NCBI RefSeq assembly: GCF_002078015.1
Contig: NZ_LWBP01000190.1
Span: 1 to 64,000 of the forward strand
Source of the DNA: Niastella populi
GTDB taxonomy: Bacteria > Bacteroidota > Bacteroidia > Chitinophagales > Chitinophagaceae
Direction: 5' to 3'
DNA length: 64,000 nucleotides
How positions within the stretch are numbered: the stretch's first letter is position 1; every line of letters starts with the position of its first letter. Made by a program: the position numbers and the translations under genes. Below the pieces are notes generated by a model. That model did no database searches, was not told the DNA's origin, and was given only the letters and a program-made list of their open reading frames with translations. Shown piece after piece: positions 7,849 through 18,211 of the stretch.

Positions 7849-8976
7849 ATGAAAATTGTACATGTGGCGGAGGCTTTTGCGGGTGGGATCGTAGTTTTTG
7901 TAAAATCGCTGGTTGAGAACCTGCCTGAAGATGAGCATATTATTGTGCATGGAGAAAGAGCTCATGTAACAAGTTTTACTGATATAAGAAAAAAGTTTGC
8001 CCGAACCAATGCACGTTTCGTTCGCTGGCATTCAGCACAACGAAGCATTTCCCTTGTTAAGGACTGGTCGGCTTTCTGGGAATTATACCGCATCTTAAAA
8101 AGGCTGAAGAAACAACATAAGATCGATGCCGTTCACCTGCACTCTTCAAAAAGTGGATTCATTGGTCGCCTTGTATGTAAATTACTGGGCATCAACAATG
8201 TAATATATACTCCCAACGGCGCTCCCTTCCTGGTAGGTACCAGCAAATTTTCGAATTTCCTGTACAAACAACTGGAACGCCTCGGTTATGGCTTTGGCGG
8301 TCAGGTAGTTACCTGCTCCCCATCTGAACAGGAGGAGTATGAAAAGATCGGCATCCGGTCTATCACTATCAATAACGGCATTCCTTTCGACCGCGTAAGT
8401 GGTTTTGATATGGAGCCTTCCAGCAAGAAATTCCGTATTGTAACCAGCGGACGCATTATCAATCAAAAGAACCCCGCTCTCTTCAACAGCATTGCCAAAT
8501 ACTTCGAAGAGTTCAAACAATTCCAGTTTATCTGGATTGGCGATGGTCCTGAAAGAGAATTATTAACTTCTTCCAATATAACGATCACTGGCTGGCAATC
8601 TGGCGAAGAAGTAGCCCGCCTTATTTCCGCTGCTAACGTATATTTGTCTACCGCCAATTTCGAGGGTTTGCCATATGCGGTTCTGGAAGCCCTCGCTCTT
8701 AAAAAACCAGTACTTCTTACAGACAGCGTAGGGAACCGTGACCTTGTAAAATCATGTTTGAACGGCGACCTGTTTAAACATCATGCTGAAGCGATAGTCA
8801 AATTGTTGCAATACTTTAACAACAGCAGCATGCTCAACATTATGGGAGAATATTCTGCCATGCACGGAAAAGAGTCATTTAATGTAAATCATACCTTTGC
8901 CCGGTATAAGGATTTATACGGGGGCAATCATATTGAAAACGATAAATATTTGAAGCCTGCCCTCGTAAATGCTTAA
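7849..8976 (+). CDS. Family 4 glycosyltransferase (GT-B)
   Basis: 375 residues with a two-lobe GT-B layout. The N-lobe begins KIVHVAEAFAGGIVVFV, equivalent to the glycine-rich acceptor loop of GT4 enzymes. The C-lobe starts near residue 195 with FRIVTSGRIINQKNP. GDGPEREL (231-238) precedes the retaining-GT EX7E motif, Glu272 to Glu280 in NFEGLPYAVLEAL. It probably adds one sugar to a lipid-linked repeat unit on the cytoplasmic face. The downstream coiled-coil gene overlaps it by 8 bp. Confidence 0.9.
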   Translation: MKIVHVAEAFAGGIVVFVKSLVENLPEDEHIIVHGERAHVTSFTDIRKKFARTNARFVRWHSAQRSISLVKDWSAFWELYRILKRLKKQHKIDAVHLHSSKSGFIGRLVCKLLGINNVIYTPNGAPFLVGTSKFSNFLYKQLERLGYGFGGQVVTCSPSEQEEYEKIGIRSITINNGIPFDRVSGFDMEPSSKKFRIVTSGRIINQKNPALFNSIAKYFEEFKQFQFIWIGDGPERELLTSSNITITGWQSGEEVARLISAANVYLSTANFEGLPYAVLEALALKKPVLLTDSVGNRDLVKSCLNGDLFKHHAEAIVKLLQYFNNSSMLNIMGEYSAMHGKESFNVNHTFARYKDLYGGNHIENDKYLKPALVNA

Positions 8977-9343
8977 TAAAAATTTGTATACAACCATGGA
9001 GAAGCAACTCAACGGGGTGATGAGTCATGATATGATCAAACAGCAACTGGACCATATCAGAACCTTTATTGAACTTGAGCTCACAGAAAAGAAAGAGACC
9101 ATAAAAGAGCAGGCTGCAGAAATTGAAGAGTTGAAACAACTATTGCAGAAAAAAGAACTCGCCATCAGCATGTTTGAAGCCAATACCCAGCAGTTTCAGG
9201 AAACGGCCGAGGGCAACAGGCAACTGATCAATAAATTACTTGGAGATATAAGCAAGTTGCAAAACGAGATAGACTGGTATAAAAGGACTTATGAAAACAG
9301 AAGTTTTTTTGGTACGATAAAAGAGAAATTAAAAAGAAAATAG
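8969..9343 (+). CDS. Small coiled-coil protein
   Basis: 124 residues, almost wholly predicted coiled coil: about residues 25-110 are Glu/Lys/Gln/Leu-rich with heptad-like leucines and no membrane segment. It ends in a very basic tail (GTIKEKLKRK). The ATG at 8969 overlaps the preceding glycosyltransferase by 8 bp; a second ATG at 8996 is possible. A coiled-coil tail of the same flavour is fused to the GT32 protein at 13081-14064. That suggests a scaffold or chain-length ruler role for transferases here, by analogy with known coiled-coil-containing O-antigen enzymes (inference). Confidence 0.7.
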   Translation: MLNKNLYTTMEKQLNGVMSHDMIKQQLDHIRTFIELELTEKKETIKEQAAEIEELKQLLQKKELAISMFEANTQQFQETAEGNRQLINKLLGDISKLQNEIDWYKRTYENRSFFGTIKEKLKRK

Positions 9344-9669
9344 CTTTCGTTAGCCCTTGTCTTAATTAAAAAATATGTTCTTTTCACGTAGCGGATATTT
9401 CCAATATTTAGCTTCTCTTGTTAACTTCCATTATCTAACAGTGTTATTAAGTAATCGAATCCATTGTTGCAAGTTTACATTTGAACTTGTAGGCCTGATA
9501 TTAAGCATTCTTTTTTCACCTTTATTTATTTTTCAAAAAGAAACCTTTCGCATCAACTCATTGATAGCGATGGGCTCGTTGCTATGGCATTGTTTGCCTG
9601 AAGGCCGTTCCGCTGATACACCAGAAATTACGTTAACCGCCACTGGCAAATAAAATCAAAATAATATTA
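9344..9669. other. Gap without a supported gene
   Basis: A 92-codon frame at 9375-9653 is present (hydrophobic middle, about residues 35-55), but it has no recognisable family, an unusual composition and no ribosome site, so I do not call it. No hairpin or repeat was seen. Confidence 0.4.
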
Positions 9670-10386
9670 ATGAAAACGTTATCAGTCATTATCCCTGCTT
9701 ATAATGAAGGAAAGACCATACATCTTATTTTAAACAGAATCAAAGCTACCACGCTGATCAACGAAATATCCAAAGAGATAATAATTGTTAACGACTGCTC
9801 TACTGATAATACAGATGAATCAATACTATCCTATATCCAAAACAACCCCGACCTGAAGATATCATATTATAAACATGAAATAAATAAAGGTAAAGGCGCC
9901 GCTCTTCATACAGGCATTGCCAATGCCACCGGAGATTATATTATTATCCAGGATGCCGATCTTGAATACGACCCCGAAGAATATAACAGGCTTATAAGAC
10001 CGGTGTTCAAAGCATCGGCCGATGTAGTGTATGGATCGCGATTCATGGGCGGGTCTCCCCACAGGATTCTGTTCTTCTGGCATACAATAGGAAACAAATT
10101 TCTTACAGCGCTTTCAAACATGTTTACCAATCAGAACCTTACCGATATGGAAACCTGTTACAAACTTTTCAGGTCATCCATTCTTAAAAATATTCAATTG
10201 AGAGAACGCAGGTTCGGTTTTGAACCGGAAGTCACGGCTAAGATATCCAGGATACCAGATATTAAAATATACGAAGTTGGCATTTCTTATTACGGCCGAA
10301 CCTATGCAGAAGGGAAAAAAATAAACTGGAAAGATGGGTTCCGCGCCATTTTCTGCATTTTAAAATATGGATTGTTTAAATTATAA
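9670..10386 (+). CDS. Dolichol-phosphate-mannose-synthase-like family 2 glycosyltransferase
   Basis: 238 residues close to DPM1/Pgt-type polyprenyl-phosphate glycosyltransferases: [14 protein letters not shown] at the start, [12 protein letters not shown] (37-48), [14 protein letters not shown] (69-82), the metal site [12 protein letters not shown] (94-105, DAD at 95-97), YGSRFMGG and the [11 protein letters not shown] block. There is no C-terminal membrane domain. The usual role is to charge a polyprenyl phosphate with a sugar at the membrane for later use by GT-C enzymes. The large membrane protein immediately downstream (10495-12969) is a plausible GT-C partner. Confidence 0.9.
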   Translation: MKTLSVIIPAYNEGKTIHLILNRIKATTLINEISKEIIIVNDCSTDNTDESILSYIQNNPDLKISYYKHEINKGKGAALHTGIANATGDYIIIQDADLEYDPEEYNRLIRPVFKASADVVYGSRFMGGSPHRILFFWHTIGNKFLTALSNMFTNQNLTDMETCYKLFRSSILKNIQLRERRFGFEPEVTAKISRIPDIKIYEVGISYYGRTYAEGKKINWKDGFRAIFCILKYGLFKL

Positions 10387-10494
10387 CAATGCAAAGGCGA
10401 ATTTAATTATACAACCTGACGAACAATAAAGGTCCCCTGCCAGGTAATTGTAACGGTATACCATTTTTCATCGGCAAACAACCCCATAAATATA

Positions 10495-12969
10495 ATGTCC
10501 TCTGCATCTAAAACCATAATTAGATTGTTTATTTCGCTGCTATTGGCAGTGTACCTGTTATTGTTACTTAAATTGTATTACGACTTAAGCACACTGATGA
10601 ACTGTGTAACAGGGATTGTTGCGTTTACTTGTTGCTATATAATAACAGGCCGTATGCTTTTAAGGTTGCATAATAGGAAGCAGGTCATCCTGCTTTCTTT
10701 GGCCTCCGTGATATTTACTGCCATGGTTTGGATTGCAGCTCCCAGAAGTGTCAATCCTTTTACAAGCTCCCCGTATGTTGGCTATGTAAAGGTAACGGCC
10801 CTTGGCGAAAAGAATGACAGTGCGAGGGCGCCCGAGGTTTGGATCACCAGTATAAACAACAGTGAAACACAACAAAGCCTGAATGCCATATCACTGGCCA
10901 AAGGCTGGGAAAAAAATTACAATTATATCCTTTCGGCCAGAGACCAGCCTGCCACCCAGGAAATAAAAATCAGAAACTCCGGAAAGTATGAAATTGAATT
11001 CATAAGTCATTCATGGTCGGGCAAGGTAAAGATCGAAGATGGGAGCAATACGACGATAGTTGATCTTTTCAGAGAAGGTCCGGCAGGCAGCTACACATAT
11101 ACCGGTAGTTCAACGTTTCCGATCGTAAAAAAATTTAATGAGGCATATGCTACCCCAATTAGCATAATATCTTTTTTAGCTTTATTCGCATGCTCGTTTG
11201 TTTGTCTTGCCTTTGCTCAGTTAAAAAGCAATTATGCGTTGTTACTTTTTCCGCTTTCCCTATTTGCATTTATACTAACGGATCATTTCTTTTTGGACAC
11301 AACAGGTAAGTTATTGGTGCTTACATTTAGTATCGGCGGTTATATTTTGATCCGGAAGATTGCATATAAAGATTATCTGAACAATCTTACCACATGGGAG
11401 AAGGTCTTTTTTCCGCTTGTAGTCATCTATGGCAGCTTCGCTTTTGTAGGACATCAGTTGTTCCTGGCCGTATATCCCGTTAAACAGCTTATTCACAAAA
11501 TCTCATATTTCATATTATTCAGTGCCTGGCTGACATTAATGAGTATTGCCTTTTTACATGCTACGGAAATTATAAGAAAAAAGATAGGCCAAAAAGAATC
11601 CGTTGTACAGGCACGATCAATAAACCCTGTAAAGCTTTTCTTCACATTCATGGGTATTATGGTGGCATGCTGGTTGGTATATTTTATCGCTTTCTTTCCC
11701 GCAGTCATGTCGGCAGATTCTCTTGATCAATGGGCCCAGGCAACCCATTTTATACCACTGAATAACTGGCACCCGGTCTTTCACACCCTTTTTAACAAGC
11801 TGTTTATAACCATTTATAAAAGCCCTGCATCGATAGCGCTGGCGCAGATCGTTTTTATGGCAACCGTTTTATCGGCCTTCCTGTTAATGCTGGCGAAGAA
11901 AGGACTACCAGTTAAATGGCTGAAATGGATCGCATTAGGTATTGCATTGATACCTGCCAACGGAGTAATGGCGGTTACCCTTTGGAAAGATATTCCCTTT
12001 GCCATTTCCCTGGTTTGGTTAACATGCGTTTTGGCTAAAATTGTAACTGACGAAAATTATCTGAATAAGAAAACCAGCTGGCTCGAAATAACCTGCGCGT
12101 TAGTGGCAGCGGGATTGTTCAGACACAATGGTATTCCAGTTTACATTTTAGCTGTTATCGGCCTGATGGTATTATATTTCAAAACCAAAAACAAACGAAT
12201 ACTTGTCAGTTTGTCAATTTCTATTGCAGTAATGGCCGGGTACTTTCTTTATATATCCTCCCCTGAACGCGTTATACCCAATCCACCTTCGATAAAATTA
12301 GTGGCGCCAATTCATGGAATTGCCGCAGTAAAGTTCTACAACGGCAAACTGGCTAATGAAACAGTACAGGAAATGAGCAAAATTCTACCTGATTCCATCT
12401 GGAGAAGCCATTACCGGCCTTTCTCTGCTGACGAATACCTGTTCTTTACCAACAGGCCTTTTGTAAAGAATTTGGCAGAAATGTCTACGGGAAAAGTACT
12501 GCAGCTTTATCTTAACACATTAGCTAAAAATCCATATTTAGTTGTAAGGGACCGACTAAATGGCACAGAAATAGTATGGAATGTTTTTGAAGCAAACGGA
12601 TCGTTCAATTACCGGTATCATCATGATCTCGATGAGAATAAATTTGGTCTTTCAGCAAATCCAAATTTTTTAAAGAAAATCATTGAAAAGTATCTGGAAT
12701 ACTCGGCAAGCATAGCAGACCCCGTTTTATGGCGTGCGGGGGTTTATAATTTTTTGATTTTACTGTTAATGTTACCGATGGCAAAAAGAAGTAAACGGTT
12801 CCTGTTATTCTTTATTCCTGTAATAGGAACCAATATTTCGTTGTTGCTTTCCATGACCCTTCAAAACTTCAGATACGTATATTATGTGCCGATGATATTT
12901 GGAATTATCTGGTTACTGTCTATATCAAACATTATGGCAGAGAAAAAATTTAAACACGATAAAAAATGA
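10495..12969 (+). CDS. Large polytopic membrane protein (DUF6020-like, possible GT-C glycosyltransferase)
   Basis: 824 residues. Hydrophobic helices at about 8-28, 33-52 and 63-80 are followed by a soluble, presumably periplasmic domain (about 85-210). Roughly ten further transmembrane segments continue to the C-terminus. The conserved-looking motif SADSLDQWAQA near residue 405 and NWHPVFHTL near 422 lie just after a helix, where GT-C enzymes keep their catalytic acidic loop. This pattern recalls DUF6020-type proteins, but I am not certain of the family. It may transfer a sugar from a polyprenyl-phosphate donor, perhaps made by the DPM-like enzyme upstream. It could also be a polymerase or a modification enzyme. 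Confidence 0.7.
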   Translation: MSSASKTIIRLFISLLLAVYLLLLLKLYYDLSTLMNCVTGIVAFTCCYIITGRMLLRLHNRKQVILLSLASVIFTAMVWIAAPRSVNPFTSSPYVGYVKVTALGEKNDSARAPEVWITSINNSETQQSLNAISLAKGWEKNYNYILSARDQPATQEIKIRNSGKYEIEFISHSWSGKVKIEDGSNTTIVDLFREGPAGSYTYTGSSTFPIVKKFNEAYATPISIISFLALFACSFVCLAFAQLKSNYALLLFPLSLFAFILTDHFFLDTTGKLLVLTFSIGGYILIRKIAYKDYLNNLTTWEKVFFPLVVIYGSFAFVGHQLFLAVYPVKQLIHKISYFILFSAWLTLMSIAFLHATEIIRKKIGQKESVVQARSINPVKLFFTFMGIMVACWLVYFIAFFPAVMSADSLDQWAQATHFIPLNNWHPVFHTLFNKLFITIYKSPASIALAQIVFMATVLSAFLLMLAKKGLPVKWLKWIALGIALIPANGVMAVTLWKDIPFAISLVWLTCVLAKIVTDENYLNKKTSWLEITCALVAAGLFRHNGIPVYILAVIGLMVLYFKTKNKRILVSLSISIAVMAGYFLYISSPERVIPNPPSIKLVAPIHGIAAVKFYNGKLANETVQEMSKILPDSIWRSHYRPFSADEYLFFTNRPFVKNLAEMSTGKVLQLYLNTLAKNPYLVVRDRLNGTEIVWNVFEANGSFNYRYHHDLDENKFGLSANPNFLKKIIEKYLEYSASIADPVLWRAGVYNFLILLLMLPMAKRSKRFLLFFIPVIGTNISLLLSMTLQNFRYVYYVPMIFGIIWLLSISNIMAEKKFKHDKK

Positions 12970-13080
12970 ATTGTTAAAAATTGACCTGGTTGAAGGCTAT
13001 GACGAAAGCATACTGAAAGGCCGCTTTAGGTAGGGCATGCTTGTGCTAGTAATACAAATTTTTTATTCTAATAAAAACTG

Positions 13081-14064
13081 ATGTTACCAAAAATAATTCA
13101 TTACTGCTGGTTCGGCGGATCAGAGATACCTGATAATTATAAGAATTTGATTGCCGAATGGAAATCTCTTCACTCCGATTGGATAATTAAAAGATGGGAT
13201 GAATCCAATGCCCCAATGTCATTGCCTTACATTCAAAAGGCGATTAAGCATAACAATTGGGCGAATATCAGTAACTACGTCAGGTTATATGCTCTTCGTA
13301 GCGAAGGAGGTATATATCTTGACACAGATATGAAAGTTTTGCGACCATTGAATCAGTTGTTATCACATGAATGCTTTTTGGGCTTTGAGTCAGGGAACAC
13401 AGGATCGGCCGATTTCTGGGTGAATAATGCAATCATGGGAAGTACACCCAATCATCCTTTTGTTAACGAATGCGAACAAAACCTGCTTAGCCGGTTTGAT
13501 GGAACCGAACAGGCGAACCTGTCCTCGCCTCATTTGGTGACCAATATTCTCAAAACCCAATACGGCCTGAAAGAATATGGTCGCCAATTACTGAATAACA
13601 TTATGTTATATGAAAAGGAGGTCTTTTATCCAATTCCGGTTGATAAGGTTTATTTATTGAAGGAAGTAAATACTTACCCGTCACACACCATTGCTGTACA
13701 TTTATGGGGCAGAACCTGGTTTACAAATGAGATGCTGTTAGAGGAAATGGATAATCTTAGAAAATACACCCATGAACTCAACGAATATATTGAGAAAATG
13801 ACCAGGGATCTCAATCGTTCAAGGGAAGAGCTGGAAATGGCAAATACCAGGCTTACCGAAGTGCAAAATGAGAATGCCACTTTTAAGTTTCTGGCGACAG
13901 ATTTCCTGAAAAAGATTGAGGCAGGTCAGTTAACGCTCGAGAAATCTTCCACTGAAACCAACGGAAAGATCAATGAACTGATGAATGATATAAAAGCTAT
14001 ATCCAAACAGCAGGAAGTAATGAATCAAAAGCTTGATGCCCTGAAACTGGCATATAAAAAATAA
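13081..14064 (+). CDS. Family 32-type (DXD) glycosyltransferase with coiled-coil tail
   Basis: Residues 1-210 match GT32/capsular polysaccharide synthesis transferases: LPKIIHYCWFGG at the N-terminus, NYVRLYALRSEGGIYLDTD with the DXD at Asp81-Asp83, and AVHLWGRTWF near 205. Residues about 222-327 form a long coiled coil (Glu, Lys, Leu, Asn rich) that is not part of the catalytic family. The next gene starts directly after its stop codon (TAA then ATG), so the two are one operon. The tail resembles the stand-alone coiled-coil protein at 8969-9343. Confidence 0.88.
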   Translation: MLPKIIHYCWFGGSEIPDNYKNLIAEWKSLHSDWIIKRWDESNAPMSLPYIQKAIKHNNWANISNYVRLYALRSEGGIYLDTDMKVLRPLNQLLSHECFLGFESGNTGSADFWVNNAIMGSTPNHPFVNECEQNLLSRFDGTEQANLSSPHLVTNILKTQYGLKEYGRQLLNNIMLYEKEVFYPIPVDKVYLLKEVNTYPSHTIAVHLWGRTWFTNEMLLEEMDNLRKYTHELNEYIEKMTRDLNRSREELEMANTRLTEVQNENATFKFLATDFLKKIEAGQLTLEKSSTETNGKINELMNDIKAISKQQEVMNQKLDALKLAYKK

Positions 14065-16437
14065 ATGGATGATACGGATTGCGGTCAATTGTCAATGGAA
14101 TTTTTCAAATCTAAATACACATTAATGCACCCTTTATCCAAGGAGACTAACTTTAGCAACGGTATTAAAGCGACCTCCTATTTTTTTAACGAACATGCCA
14201 AAGAGCTTTTTCCTGAATCTGCCTTCGATTCCTTTCATACAGACGGCTCAGATCTGGCTATCTGCCTGCATAGCATTCGTGATGCAGCCGAAGTGATCGT
14301 ACTGCTGTCGTCCATTGAATACAACCTACCTGATTTTAAAGGATGTATTATACTTTCTACCGATAACCGGCTTTCGGAACAAACAATAAACGTGGAAGAG
14401 TACCTGAAAACAAGTGCGGTTCCGGTAAAAATATTAGAACAAAAAGAGAATGCTACTGTAGTTGACATTAAGAATACCATGGCCGCCAACGTGGATAATA
14501 ACTGGCTTCTTTTTATTGAACCCGGTATGCATTTTATAAAAGATCCGCTTGCGGCCATAAAGACAACTATTGAAGAACTGGGTGTTAACTTTATAAACTT
14601 ACCCATCGTTAACAACGAAAACGGGAGCATAAGTTCACTTGGGGGCGCTCTTTTGGCAAACCAGAATGACAACAATACTTACCTGGTTTCAGGCAGTTAT
14701 TTTGATTTTAAACCGGGTGTTGAGTTTACAGAGGTGAATATCCAAAGTCCCTTTTTATCAGATTACCTGTTTAGCAGTTCCTGTGTGGTAAACCGGAAAG
14801 CCTTCCTGCAGGAAGGCGGTTTTTCAAATAGTTCCAAAAATGGTTTGGATGACGTGGAGTTGTCCTTCCGCATTTATAAAAAAGGCATAAAAATAGGCAA
14901 TGTCAACGATTTTGTGCTGGGAGAAACCAAAGTATCGACAAATGTTCCCAACCCTGTAAGATCTGATAAAGACAATTCATTCAACAATCAGGAAATACAG
15001 AACGCCATACCCGGTAATATAACCGGCAACATTACCTATTCAGAAGATATCAAAGAAGAAATTAAAGGTGAAAGACAGAAAAAAAGGATTGCCCTGATCG
15101 TAGATATAAAGGAGTGGGCCTTCCATAACATTGCCAAAAATATTGAAACACATTTGTCAGATAAATACGATTTCACTATTTATTTCCAGGCCGATTTCAA
15201 GGGCGACAAATGGCTTGATCTCTTTGCTGTTCTGTACCATGAAAAGTTTGATATGATTTTGTGTTTCTGGCGGCTTGTCTTGAAGCAAATCTTCAGTTAT
15301 GAGAACAAGGAATATCTTATAAACAAATTTGGTATCAGTCAGGAACACTATGAGCAGTTCCTTAACGAAACTGTTCTGTTGACCGGCGTTTATGACCATT
15401 TATTTCTGAAGCCTGCAGAAATAAAAAACAACTTCGATATTTTTTCGAATCACGTTGACGGTTACTTCGTATCGTCCCATAAGCTTAAAAAAATCTACGA
15501 CCAGATAGAAGGTTATATCAAACCTTACACAGTTATTCAGGACGGAGTGGATATCGAAAATTTCAAAAGGAAAGAAAATATGACGTTTTCCGATTCATCG
15601 TCTCCCCTCGTCGTTGGCTGGGCCGGCAACAGCAAGTGGGGTATGCAGGAGGACGGTATCGATCATAAAGGTTTTGACACGATTATTAAACCTGCTGTTG
15701 CTGAGTTGATAAAGGAAGGTTATAATATTACGTTGGTTTATGCCGACAGGCATGAACCAAAGACACGTATTCCGAAATCTCAAATGAACGATTTCTACAA
15801 CAAACTGGATGTTTACATATGCGCCTCGGATATTGAAGGCACACCCAACCCGGTTTTGGAATCGATGGCCTGCGGAATAGGTATTATCACCACAGATGTA
15901 GGTATCGTAAAGGAAGTATTCGGCAAAGAACAACGCAAATTCATTCTTGAAGACCGCACGAAAGATTGTTTGAAAAGCAAGCTGATCACTTTGATAAACG
16001 ACAAAAGCATATTACTGAAACTGGCAAAAGAAAATCGTATCCGCATAAGTACATGGTCATGGAAAAGCAAATGTGAAAAATTTGAAAATTTATTTCAATA
16101 TTATTTTCACAAAAAAGATAACAAAAAACTTCATTTCAAGAAATTCCCATACGAAACCAATATTATAACGGAAGAAATAAATCTGGCATCAACCGGACAG
16201 AAAGAGGTAAATCTGTCAATATTCAATAAAATAGTTCAAATCGAGGCCAGAGAGTCAATCGGATTACAGGAAGAACTGACTTACTGGAAGCAAAACTTTA
16301 CCAACACGAAGAACTGGTATCTTAAAGAATACGAAGTATTGCCCCTTTGGTTTAAGCGATTGGGCCATATTATAAAGGTGTTCCAGGGGCACAGAAAATT
16401 AAGGTCATTATTACCGAAAAGTCAAAATCACAAATGA
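14065..16437 (+). CDS. Two-domain glycosyltransferase: degenerate GT2-like N-half plus GT4 C-half
   Basis: 790 residues. The first ~300 resemble a GT2 domain without its metal site: the strand WLLFIEPGMHF replaces the usual DxD, yet the late GT2 block SSCVVNRKAFLQEGGF...GLDDVELSFRIYKKG (about 232-275) is kept. Residues about 325-700 are a GT4 domain: IALIVDIKEWAFHNIAKNI, YTVIQDGVD, VVGWAGNSKWG and the EX7E pair Glu591-Glu599 in SDIEGTPNPVLESMACG. The last ~90 residues are basic with coiled-coil character. The ATG follows the GT32 stop directly and the TGA overlaps the next ATG, so translation is coupled on both sides. The N-half may now bind acceptor only. Confidence 0.82.
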   Translation: MDDTDCGQLSMEFFKSKYTLMHPLSKETNFSNGIKATSYFFNEHAKELFPESAFDSFHTDGSDLAICLHSIRDAAEVIVLLSSIEYNLPDFKGCIILSTDNRLSEQTINVEEYLKTSAVPVKILEQKENATVVDIKNTMAANVDNNWLLFIEPGMHFIKDPLAAIKTTIEELGVNFINLPIVNNENGSISSLGGALLANQNDNNTYLVSGSYFDFKPGVEFTEVNIQSPFLSDYLFSSSCVVNRKAFLQEGGFSNSSKNGLDDVELSFRIYKKGIKIGNVNDFVLGETKVSTNVPNPVRSDKDNSFNNQEIQNAIPGNITGNITYSEDIKEEIKGERQKKRIALIVDIKEWAFHNIAKNIETHLSDKYDFTIYFQADFKGDKWLDLFAVLYHEKFDMILCFWRLVLKQIFSYENKEYLINKFGISQEHYEQFLNETVLLTGVYDHLFLKPAEIKNNFDIFSNHVDGYFVSSHKLKKIYDQIEGYIKPYTVIQDGVDIENFKRKENMTFSDSSSPLVVGWAGNSKWGMQEDGIDHKGFDTIIKPAVAELIKEGYNITLVYADRHEPKTRIPKSQMNDFYNKLDVYICASDIEGTPNPVLESMACGIGIITTDVGIVKEVFGKEQRKFILEDRTKDCLKSKLITLINDKSILLKLAKENRIRISTWSWKSKCEKFENLFQYYFHKKDNKKLHFKKFPYETNIITEEINLASTGQKEVNLSIFNKIVQIEARESIGLQEELTYWKQNFTNTKNWYLKEYEVLPLWFKRLGHIIKVFQGHRKLRSLLPKSQNHK

Positions 16438-18101
16438 AATACTGGTTACTGACAACAGTGTATACTTCAGATGGCGATACAGATATCGGCATGTACGTTA
16501 AAGAACATGCCGATATTTTTGCTGCAAATGGCCATGAGGTTTTGATCATTCATGGCAGGAAAGAAAACACGGATAACGTAACCAATATTTCCGACAAAAT
16601 AAGACTATATACTTTTTCACTAAATGGCCGCGAATCAACGAAATTCATGGGACCTGATGCCGCATTGAGTTTTGAATTTGCCAATGAGGTGATAAAACTT
16701 TTAGCCGTAGATACCCCCGATGTAATTGAAACCCAGGAATACCTGGGTATAGGTTATTATCTTTTATTAAGGAAATATGCAGGAGAACCGCTTTTAAAAA
16801 ATATACCGGTGATCGTAACATCGCATATGCCTTCTTTCATCATACATGCACACAACCACAGCCCTGCCTTCCGGTTTCCGCAATACTGGACCGGGGAAAT
16901 GGAAAAGTTCAGTATACTGGCAGCCGATCTGCACATATCACCTAACAGGCTGCTGACTCAGTTATTAAAACAGCAAATGCCTGAAGCATACCTCAAACAA
17001 ACACATCATATCCCCTACCCGTTTCGCGCAACGTCGCACATCGCAACAATGCTCCCGTTGACGGAAGATGACATTTGTTCACCAGAAAATTTTTATTCAA
17101 CAAAATATAAGATCGTCACAGATCTTATTGCAACAAGTATTGCCAGTAAAGAATTACCCGTTCTCAGGCCGCAGCCCAAACATCTTCCTGTAAAGCCGGG
17201 TATGTTGGAAGATGGCCTTACTATTGTAATTCCATATTACAATATGGGGGCATTTGTCGGCGAGAGTGTAGAGTCGGTTCTGGCCAGTTCCTATAAAAAT
17301 ATAAAGATTATCATTATCGATGACGGCAGCACTGATGCTGAGAGTATCAAAATGTTAAAGAACATTCAGGAAAAATACCCGGCAATCGACATCATCCGCC
17401 AGTCAAACGGCGGCCTTTCCTCAGCCAGAAATACCGGTTTATCAAACGCCAAATCAAAATATATAATTTTCCTCGACCCCGATGATACGGTTCATCCCGA
17501 CTATTTCCAACGGTGTATATCCATACTGGATCGTTATGAAAATATAAGTTTTGTAAGTTGCTGGTTAAAGTATTTTGGTGCTGAAGAGGGTATCTGGCCG
17601 GCCCAAAATCCTGAAGTACCTTACCTGCTCTATCACAATACCGTGCACAGCGGCTGCCTGTTCAAAACGTTTGATATTCTGCAAACAGGAGGGTACGACA
17701 GATCTCTTGTTTACGGCATGGAAGACTATGAAATGGCTATAAATATGGTTTCAAAAGGGTATCATGGTTTCACGATACCGGAAGCACTTTACAATTACCG
17801 GATCAGGGAACAATCGATGGCAAGAGGTTTTACCGATGACAAAAAATTATACCTCTATTCTCTCATATCCCAAAAACACAAAACGCTTTTTGACAAATAC
17901 GGAGCTGAATGTGTCAATATTTTAAACGCCAACGGCCCCGGTTATATGCACGACAATCCCACATTCCCCAGCCGTTTTACAAAAAAATTTACTTCCCGCA
18001 CAGGTGTTGGAAGGGCCATCGTTGAAGCTGTATTCGATAAATATCCCCGGCTTCACAAACTGGCAATCGGCCTGAGAAGTAAAATGAGGAACGGCCAATA
18101 G
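16434..18101 (+). CDS. Fusion of a lone GT4 N-lobe with a family 2 glycosyltransferase
   Basis: 555 residues. Residues 1-190 align in layout with the N-lobe of the next gene (KYWLLTTVYT, TQEYLGIGYYLL, IPVIVTSHMPSF), but the GT4 glycine loop is lost (DGDTDIGMY where the neighbour has HGGGISTY). The whole donor-binding C-lobe with EX7E is absent. From about residue 260 a complete GT2 domain follows: LTIVIPYYNMG, IIIIDDGSTDAE (about 291-302), SNGGLSSARNTGLSNA, FLDPDDTVHPDY (about 344) and YGMEDYEMAI. It overlaps the previous stop by ATGA. It looks like a shortened paralogue of the 712-residue protein downstream in which only GT2 should remain active. Confidence 0.85.
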   Translation: MKYWLLTTVYTSDGDTDIGMYVKEHADIFAANGHEVLIIHGRKENTDNVTNISDKIRLYTFSLNGRESTKFMGPDAALSFEFANEVIKLLAVDTPDVIETQEYLGIGYYLLLRKYAGEPLLKNIPVIVTSHMPSFIIHAHNHSPAFRFPQYWTGEMEKFSILAADLHISPNRLLTQLLKQQMPEAYLKQTHHIPYPFRATSHIATMLPLTEDDICSPENFYSTKYKIVTDLIATSIASKELPVLRPQPKHLPVKPGMLEDGLTIVIPYYNMGAFVGESVESVLASSYKNIKIIIIDDGSTDAESIKMLKNIQEKYPAIDIIRQSNGGLSSARNTGLSNAKSKYIIFLDPDDTVHPDYFQRCISILDRYENISFVSCWLKYFGAEEGIWPAQNPEVPYLLYHNTVHSGCLFKTFDILQTGGYDRSLVYGMEDYEMAINMVSKGYHGFTIPEALYNYRIREQSMARGFTDDKKLYLYSLISQKHKTLFDKYGAECVNILNANGPGYMHDNPTFPSRFTKKFTSRTGVGRAIVEAVFDKYPRLHKLAIGLRSKMRNGQ

Positions 18102-18211
18102 CAAATATCCGTACCAAACATTGAAAAACAACATTTTAACTACACCTGAAAGGCGGCCATTGTTAAGCATATCGCATATTTCATTACATTGCAGCGATCA
18201 AAAATTTAAAT

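Noticed and set aside
9375-9653. 92-codon ORF in the glycosyltransferase cluster
   Set aside because: No family resemblance, unusual composition and no start signal; likely a chance frame.
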